Positions 57,854 to 64,000 of a stretch of DNA of 64,000 nt are shown here, one piece after another; position 1 is the stretch's first letter, and each line of letters begins with the position of its first letter. A model generated the notes under the pieces. It worked only from the letters and a program-made list of their open reading frames with translations, had not been told where the DNA came from and did no database searches. Made by a program: the position numbers and the translations under genes. The stretch comes from SAR202 cluster bacterium (GTDB lineage: Bacteria > Chloroflexota > Dehalococcoidia > Lucifugimonadales > Lucifugimonadaceae), in contig VFGZ01000026.1 in assembly GCA_009392215.1 (NCBI GenBank), positions 209,100 to 273,099 on the forward strand, read 5' to 3'.

Positions 57854-59653
57854 GTGCGAGATCGTTTGACTGACAGCGGCCCCACTGGTGTAGCTGTCGT
57901 AAGACGAATTTTCGATCTTACACGGGTGTATTTTTGGCATATGCTCGCAGCCTGTTCATTTGCGGGTATCACGGCTGCGATTTCTGTTCTTATACCTAAG
58001 TTCCTGGGACAGGGAGTCGATGAGGCCTTTACTCTGTTCAATCAGGGTAACTACGAGAGTGCCGAAATACGTTCTATGCTACTGAACACAGCAGGCATTG
58101 TTTTGTTAGTTGCAGCACTCCGTGGTGGTACGGGCTTCATATATATGTATCTCGGAGAAACCCTAAGCCAGAGAGTAGCAAACAGGCTACGTATGTTGTT
58201 TTTCGACAAGCTTCAGATTCTCAGTTTCAGTTTCCATGACCGTGTTCATACCGGACAGCTTATGTCCAGGGGTTTGTCTGATATCGAAGGTGTGAGGATA
58301 TTTGTGCAACAGGGTTTTGTTCAGGTTTTTCGTGTGTTTTTCACTGTGGCATGTGCAGCCGTATTTATGGTGCTGATTGACTGGCAACTTGCCTTGTTAA
58401 GTCTGATATTTGTCCCTTTCATGACCTATAACTCTGCAAGGCTAAGACTTCAGTTGAGAAGTGTCTGGCTGAAGATTCAGGATGCTCTGGGTGAGTTGAC
58501 GACGACAATGCAGGAAAACCTTGCAGGCGTTCGGGTAGTAAGGTCGTTTTCTGCCCAAAAATATGAAGAACAAAAATTTGATGTAACCGCTAGGGAAGTA
58601 GTCGAACTCAGGATGGATGCCGCCAGGAGTCAGGCCCGTCGAGGCGGAGCGATATCGTTCACATTTATAGCTGCCTGGGCTATTGTTATTTGGTTCGGTG
58701 GACAAAAAGCAATAGACGGTAACATCACCATAGGTGAACTGACGCAATTCTTCTTTTACCTGTCTTTATTGCGTATGCCGGTGAGAATGCTGATTGGAAT
58801 TATCAATGCGACTGCTAGGGCAACCTCAGCAGGTGGGCGTGTTTTCGAAGTACTGGACATTCCTTCTGAAATTCGTAGTAAAGACGGATCTGAACCCATC
58901 GAGATAACTCATGGGGTACTGCGGTTCGAAAATGTTTCTTTTTCATACGGTGATGTCAAGGCACTTAAAGAAGTGAGTTTTGAGGCCCGCAAAGATCACA
59001 CCATCGGAATCGTTGGCGCTCCAGGAAGCGGGAAGAGCTCAGTGGCAAATTTGGTGCCTAGATTTTATGATCCTGATCAAGGTACCATCACGATTGATGG
59101 AACAGACATTCGGGATGTTACAGTTTCATCGGTTAGAGAATCTGTGGGATTAGTTGAGCAAGATCCGTTTTTGTTCGACGGTTCCATACGAGATAACATC
59201 AGGTATGGGGACGTTAATGCTTCCGAAGAAAAAGTTATCGCCGCTGCAACCATCGCTCAAATACACGAATTTATAGAAGGGCTTCCTGAAGGATACGACG
59301 CTGAACTTGGTGAGCGTGGAGTTGGATTATCTGGAGGCCAGAGACAACGTGTTGCCATAGCCAGAACACTTCTAACCAACTCTCCAATATTGATCTTTGA
59401 CGATTCCACTTCATCAGTTGATGCTGGAACAGATGCGCGTATTAGGTTGGCTTTAAAGGAACTAACCAAAGGTCAGACTACAGTTATTATCGCTCATAGG
59501 CTCAGCTCCCTTAAGCATGCAGAAGAAATACTGGTTTTGGATAACGGGGAGGTTATAGAGCGAGGTACGCATGACGAACTCGTTCAACTTGGTGGACGAT
59601 ACAGTGAGCTATGGGACCTTCAGCGGGGCGACTTGGGAACTGTGGAAGAATAA
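57854..59653 (+). CDS. ABC exporter, subunit A (GTG start), degenerate Walker B
   Basis: TM domain plus GIVGAPGSGKSSVANLV, LSGGQRQRVAIARTLL, ILIFDDSTSSVD. Confidence 0.93.
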   Translation: MRDRLTDSGPTGVAVVRRIFDLTRVYFWHMLAACSFAGITAAISVLIPKFLGQGVDEAFTLFNQGNYESAEIRSMLLNTAGIVLLVAALRGGTGFIYMYLGETLSQRVANRLRMLFFDKLQILSFSFHDRVHTGQLMSRGLSDIEGVRIFVQQGFVQVFRVFFTVACAAVFMVLIDWQLALLSLIFVPFMTYNSARLRLQLRSVWLKIQDALGELTTTMQENLAGVRVVRSFSAQKYEEQKFDVTAREVVELRMDAARSQARRGGAISFTFIAAWAIVIWFGGQKAIDGNITIGELTQFFFYLSLLRMPVRMLIGIINATARATSAGGRVFEVLDIPSEIRSKDGSEPIEITHGVLRFENVSFSYGDVKALKEVSFEARKDHTIGIVGAPGSGKSSVANLVPRFYDPDQGTITIDGTDIRDVTVSSVRESVGLVEQDPFLFDGSIRDNIRYGDVNASEEKVIAAATIAQIHEFIEGLPEGYDAELGERGVGLSGGQRQRVAIARTLLTNSPILIFDDSTSSVDAGTDARIRLALKELTKGQTTVIIAHRLSSLKHAEEILVLDNGEVIERGTHDELVQLGGRYSELWDLQRGDLGTVEE

Positions 59654-59655
59654 CG

Positions 59656-61554
59656 ATGTTTAGATTTTTCAAAACCCGAACATCATCATCTGCAAATACT
59701 CGCGAGAGACCAGCCAATGTAGAGGAAGAACACACGACCCTGCATGAGTCTGATGAGGAGATTTTTGCTCAGTTAGACAGCACGGTGTTCAAAAGGTTTC
59801 TGTATTACGCGTCTCCGTATAAAAAGGCGATGGTTGTAGCCACCTTGGCGGTGATTGGATTCACACTCGCAAATCTTTCTTTGCCGCTTCTCATCAAGTT
59901 GGCCATAGACGGCGCGATCCAGGATGGCGATACAAATCTGCTTGCAGTGGTCGCTATCGCTCTTATTGTCGTCGCAGCCTTGTACTGGCTCACGAACATG
60001 TTGCAAAACATTCTCATAACTCGCGTAGCTTTGACAGTTCTTTATGACATTCGTGCAGACATGTTCCTTCAGTTGCAACGCTTGGCTATGTCGTTTTCTG
60101 ATAAGACACCTATTGGTGCTCTCATGGCAAGGATGTTCGGTGATGTCGGAGCCCTTCAGGAAATGCTTGAGGCCTCAATAGAGATAATCGGTGATTTCCT
60201 GACCTTAATTGGGATAGTGGTTATTCTATTCATACTCGATGTCCAGCTTGCCATAGTAAGCCTAGCGATTTTGCCCATGCTGCTTTTCGTCAGGCTAGTG
60301 TGGCAACCGATTGCCAGGCGAGCGTTTCTCAGGATGCGACGTAATTCATCTATCGTCGGTGTTTATCTTGACCAGAACGTAACTGGTATCCGGGTGATTC
60401 AGGCATTAAACAGGCATCGGGAAAATCACAACATTATGGGGGGCAAAGTTCGAGATTTTTTTGGCTCCGCTGTGCGCGCATCTCGTCTCAGTGGTCTGAT
60501 GTTGCCGACTGTGGAAATTATGACAGGTATTGCTCTTGCCCTTGTCTTGATTGTTGGGGGTAATCGCGTGCTGAGTGGTGCCATAGAGGTAGGAACTATG
60601 GTTGCTTTCCTGCTTTATGTGCAAAGATTTATGGAGCCGATACGTTCTCTGACCATGCAGTATGCAACGCTTCAGAGGGCTGTTGCATCTGGACATAGGA
60701 TATTCGAGTTACTCGATATCCCACTCGAGATACAGGATAAGCCCGGTGCTAAGCCGATCGGTGAAGTTGAAGGGCGAGTGGAATTTAATGATGTTACATT
60801 TGGGTACAACCCTGACCGGCCTATTCTTAGGAATATTACTTTCGCTGCCCGCCCAGGTCAGACTATTGCTCTCGTTGGACCGACGGGCTCAGGCAAAACT
60901 TCTATTACAGCACTTGCACATAGATTCTACGAAGTGCAAGACGGATCTATCACTATCGATGGGCAAGATATCCGGGACGTGACTCAAGAGTCGATCGGTG
61001 AAGTTATGGGAATGGTTTTACAAGAACCATTTTTATTTTCACAGTCTGTCCTGGAAAATGTTCGCTATAACACGTCATATGCTACACGTGAAGAGGTTGT
61101 GCAATCCTGCAAGGTTATCGGAGCTCACGATTTTGTCATGGAACTCGAAGATGGATATGACACGATTCTTGAACAACGTGGTTCCAATCTGTCTGTTGGG
61201 CAAAGGCAACTATTGAGTTTTGCACGTGCGCTGGTGTCTGATCCCAAAATTCTGGTCCTAGATGAGGCGACGGCCAATATAGACAGTTATACGGAACGTG
61301 TCGTTCAGGACGCTCTTAAGAAATTACTTGAAGGGCGTACAGCCCTTGTCATAGCACATCGTTTGTCGACCATACGAAACGCGGATCGGATCGTTGTGAT
61401 TCAAGATGGTGAGATTGCCGAGATCGGCACGCATGAACAATTGGTTTCAAACGGTGGTCTTTACTCCCAGTTATGGCAAACAAATTACACGTCGTTCGAC
61501 GATATTGCAGGAAATGCAGATGAAATTATGGCGGCCCCTGCAGCGAGTACGTAG
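59656..61554 (+). CDS. ABC exporter, subunit B
   Basis: TM domain plus LVGPTGSGKTSITALAHRF, LSVGQRQLLSFARALV, ILVLDEATANID; starts 2 nt after subunit A stop. Confidence 0.94.
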   Translation: MFRFFKTRTSSSANTRERPANVEEEHTTLHESDEEIFAQLDSTVFKRFLYYASPYKKAMVVATLAVIGFTLANLSLPLLIKLAIDGAIQDGDTNLLAVVAIALIVVAALYWLTNMLQNILITRVALTVLYDIRADMFLQLQRLAMSFSDKTPIGALMARMFGDVGALQEMLEASIEIIGDFLTLIGIVVILFILDVQLAIVSLAILPMLLFVRLVWQPIARRAFLRMRRNSSIVGVYLDQNVTGIRVIQALNRHRENHNIMGGKVRDFFGSAVRASRLSGLMLPTVEIMTGIALALVLIVGGNRVLSGAIEVGTMVAFLLYVQRFMEPIRSLTMQYATLQRAVASGHRIFELLDIPLEIQDKPGAKPIGEVEGRVEFNDVTFGYNPDRPILRNITFAARPGQTIALVGPTGSGKTSITALAHRFYEVQDGSITIDGQDIRDVTQESIGEVMGMVLQEPFLFSQSVLENVRYNTSYATREEVVQSCKVIGAHDFVMELEDGYDTILEQRGSNLSVGQRQLLSFARALVSDPKILVLDEATANIDSYTERVVQDALKKLLEGRTALVIAHRLSTIRNADRIVVIQDGEIAEIGTHEQLVSNGGLYSQLWQTNYTSFDDIAGNADEIMAAPAAST

Positions 61555-61626
61555 GATCAAAGTTACGACGTGTGCTTCGGCGATATTAAATTTTGTAACT
61601 CGGACTGGTGAGTTTACCGCTTCGCC

Positions 61627-63264
61627 CTAAGTAAAGCGTGATTTGCGAGATTCGAAATTGGATTTCACGTCTATCAGCACCGTGCGTCCGTCGTCGTTCA
61701 ACCGTTTCGCTTTGTTCAGTGCAGGACCCATTTCTTCGGGTTTATTCACTTCGATGCCGACCCCACCCATGCCCTCAGTGATCTGCGCGTAATTGCCAAC
61801 CATGTGTGAGACTCCGTATTGTTCCTGGGCAGTTGGGAATCCTCCCGGATATGTGGCCATTCCACCGTTGTTAAGTAAAACAGTCGTGATTGGAAGATTA
61901 GATTGCACAGACGCAGCGACGTCGGTGCCGGACATACCCCAGGCACCATCACCCATAAAGTTGAGGCAAAACTTGCTTGGGTCTGCAAGTTTTGCTCCGA
62001 TCATTAGCGGGATTCCGAAACCAAGATGCGTTGTCTTGCCCCAACCGATGTAACTGTGGGGAGTAGTGGCGATGTAGAAGGGAACCATGCAGTCTCGTGG
62101 GCCGCCGGCATCATGTGTCACAATGCTGTTGTCATGATCGAGGTTATTGTTAATCTCGTTGATAACACGGTAGGGGTTTAAAGGGGCTTCGTCAGAATTT
62201 AACATAGGTAACCAGTCTGCCATCCATTTTTCACGAACTGCCGCTATGTGTGTCCCCACGCCAGTATCTCGACCATTTTCTCCGATCTGGGCTTTGACCT
62301 CTTCGATCAACATCTGCAGTGTGATTTTGGCATCGCCGATCAGGCCGAGATCCGATGGCGTGTCCTTGTTGACATCTTCTGTATTTATTGTGTTGTGAAT
62401 GACTGTCTTTTTGCCTGAGGGAAGGGTTCTTGTATAGTTGTTGATAGTCAGGCTGGTACCGATTCCTATTACAACATCACTTTCGTTTATCCATTCATAA
62501 GCCTGCCCAGTCGTGGCGCCACTACCAGCTCCTAACGACAGAGGTAGTCGTTCATCATAAGCAGATTTGCCTTCCATTGTTGTGAAAACGGGAATGTCAG
62601 TAAGTTGGGCGAATTCAGCGAGTTCCTTTGTGGCATCTGCACTTAGGACCCCTGCCCCTGCCCATATCAATGGACGGTCTGCTTCAAGTAACGATTTTAC
62701 AGCGTCTTTAACGTCGGTTTCAGAAGGAGCGGACTTGGTTGCTACGGGAGATTTATAGTCAAGAGCGTGGTCTGGAACCTCCATAGCACATACGTCCAGT
62801 GTCATTTCCACCACTACCGGTCCGCCATTGCCGTTTCTAAGTGCCTGAAATGCCCTTCGCATAACATCTTTTATTTGGGTGGGGGTATGGATTATTTCGG
62901 CCGATTTCACGACTCCCTTCCAGTTTTCATTTGCAAGAAAGTTGGGTCTCACATTCCTGCGTTCAAGTGGATATCCACCTGGAAGGACCAATATTGGCAC
63001 GTTGTCACCAAAAGCTTGCGATAGGCCTCCGACAGAATTTTCGGCACCACCAGCGTGTTGCATTGCCACTACGCCAAATCTCTTACCATCACTCATTCTG
63101 CTGTAGCCATCAGCTGCCATCACCGCACCACGCTCATGTCTGAACATGACAGGACGGATCCCTATCTTTGCAGCTTCTTCTATCAGGGCGTTGCTTGGGA
63201 AGCAAGTCATTTCATTGACGCCCTCTTGCTTGAGAATTTGGGCTATGAACTCTGTTCCGTTCAT
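61627..63264 (-). CDS. Thiamine-pyrophosphate-dependent enzyme (acetolactate synthase/2-oxoacid decarboxylase superfamily), substrate unknown
   Basis: FRHERGAVMAADGYSRM (catalytic Glu), GDGAWGMSGTDVAASVQSNLPITTVLLNN (TPP/Mg motif). Confidence 0.9.
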   Translation of the reverse strand: MNGTEFIAQILKQEGVNEMTCFPSNALIEEAAKIGIRPVMFRHERGAVMAADGYSRMSDGKRFGVVAMQHAGGAENSVGGLSQAFGDNVPILVLPGGYPLERRNVRPNFLANENWKGVVKSAEIIHTPTQIKDVMRRAFQALRNGNGGPVVVEMTLDVCAMEVPDHALDYKSPVATKSAPSETDVKDAVKSLLEADRPLIWAGAGVLSADATKELAEFAQLTDIPVFTTMEGKSAYDERLPLSLGAGSGATTGQAYEWINESDVVIGIGTSLTINNYTRTLPSGKKTVIHNTINTEDVNKDTPSDLGLIGDAKITLQMLIEEVKAQIGENGRDTGVGTHIAAVREKWMADWLPMLNSDEAPLNPYRVINEINNNLDHDNSIVTHDAGGPRDCMVPFYIATTPHSYIGWGKTTHLGFGIPLMIGAKLADPSKFCLNFMGDGAWGMSGTDVAASVQSNLPITTVLLNNGGMATYPGGFPTAQEQYGVSHMVGNYAQITEGMGGVGIEVNKPEEMGPALNKAKRLNDDGRTVLIDVKSNFESRKSRFT

Positions 63265-63576
63265 TCAATAATCTCCGTGAATATTCGGGTTAGTGGCCAG
63301 GTTACAACACGAATCGCAGTCGTCTGGCGCGAAGAAATTCTAGACTTATTAATGGATTACTTCAAAGGTCGTAGGATAATTTTTGCATTCGACTGTATTT
63401 ATTTACGACGTTGCCTTGTTATCCCAACCCTTCTTTTCGATGCTGTGTCTTTACAGTACTACTCGTGTGCTGAGATGTGATCAGAACTGTCGGCAACTGG
63501 TTAGAATGGCTGTGGGTTTTGGGATAAAACCTCATTTCTAAACTCTAAATATTTATTTCTACATGGGAGACCCAAC

Positions 63577-64000
63577 ATGGGTGCCACTACAGGCCCGCTA
63601 AACGAAGATCTACTCGATCAACTCAAGAAAATCGATACTCCGACCATCGCTAATGCACTCGAACTGATGGAAATTCGGCCGCGTACCGAAGGTTTTATGA
63701 GGCCGGAGATCAGATCCATATCTGCTGTCACTGAAACACACATTGGATATGCTGTGACGGGTGTAATTTCAGCCCGGCACAAGTCTCCAAATGCCCTAGA
63801 ACGGAGAGATTATTATGAAGCTATAGAGGCGATACCGACACCGCGTATGGTCGTTTTACACGACCTCGATTACCCGGCAACGATTGGTTCTTACTGGGGT
63901 GAAATTCAAGGAAATATTGCCCTAGGACTCGGCTGCGTCGGTGCTGTGACTGATGGCGGTGTTCGTGATCTTAAGGAAGCAGAAGAAATGGGATTTCCTT
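63577..64000 (+). CDS. RraA-like/HMG-aldolase family protein, truncated at window end
   Basis: Translated by me: MGATTGPLNEDLLDQLKKIDTPTIANALELMEIRPRTEGFMRPEIRSI...GNIALGLGCVGAVTDGGVRDLKEAEEMGFP; GxxxDGxxRD motif. Not in the ORF track because there is no stop in the window. Confidence 0.85.
   Translation, partial: MGATTGPLNEDLLDQLKKIDTPTIANALELMEIRPRTEGFMRPEIRSISAVTETHIGYAVTGVISARHKSPNALERRDYYEAIEAIPTPRMVVLHDLDYPATIGSYWGEIQGNIALGLGCVGAVTDGGVRDLKEAEEMGFP

Noticed and set aside
1-64000. CRISPR arrays, transposons, prophage or toxin-antitoxin/defence genes
   Set aside because: No spaced direct repeats, transposase, integrase or recognisable defence proteins were found.

Overview
The window is a gene-dense bacterial chromosome segment with moderate GC and many short operons on both strands. 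Its style suggests a free-living, possibly marine, heterotroph; a Chloroflexota/SAR202-like lineage is my guess and was not tested. The first ~40.6 kb is mostly housekeeping: nadA-nadC, dtd, purQ-purL, rpsU, gltX, rluD-type, lspA, rarA, selA-smr, coaE, a MoxR/NUDIX/VWA cassette, a Gld-like ABC system, a cysteine desulfurase, mutS, hppA, thiE, rnhB, mnmA, rsfS, ndk, tsaB-tsaE-thiL and a tRNA-Lys(CTT). After the tRNA the content changes sharply to accessory and catabolic genes: a hemerythrin-like protein, an MFS transporter, two amidases, tandem aldo/keto reductases, NAD epimerase and SDR enzymes, a sulfatase, a sarcosine-oxidase-like flavoenzyme, a D-2-hydroxyacid dehydrogenase, a ceramidase-like protein, a VOC protein, an asymmetric ABC exporter pair, a TPP enzyme, and an RraA/HMG-aldolase-like gene cut by the window edge. 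I saw no CRISPR array, transposase, integrase, prophage or rRNA. No clear-cut new system stands out. The best leads are the NorQ/CbbQ-NUDIX-NorD/CbbO cassette with no obvious client, selA coupled to smr with no selB/selC nearby, the core-to-accessory switch at the tRNA, an SDR with altered catalytic and cofactor motifs, and several orphan proteins. All family calls are from motif recognition by eye; no database search was run.
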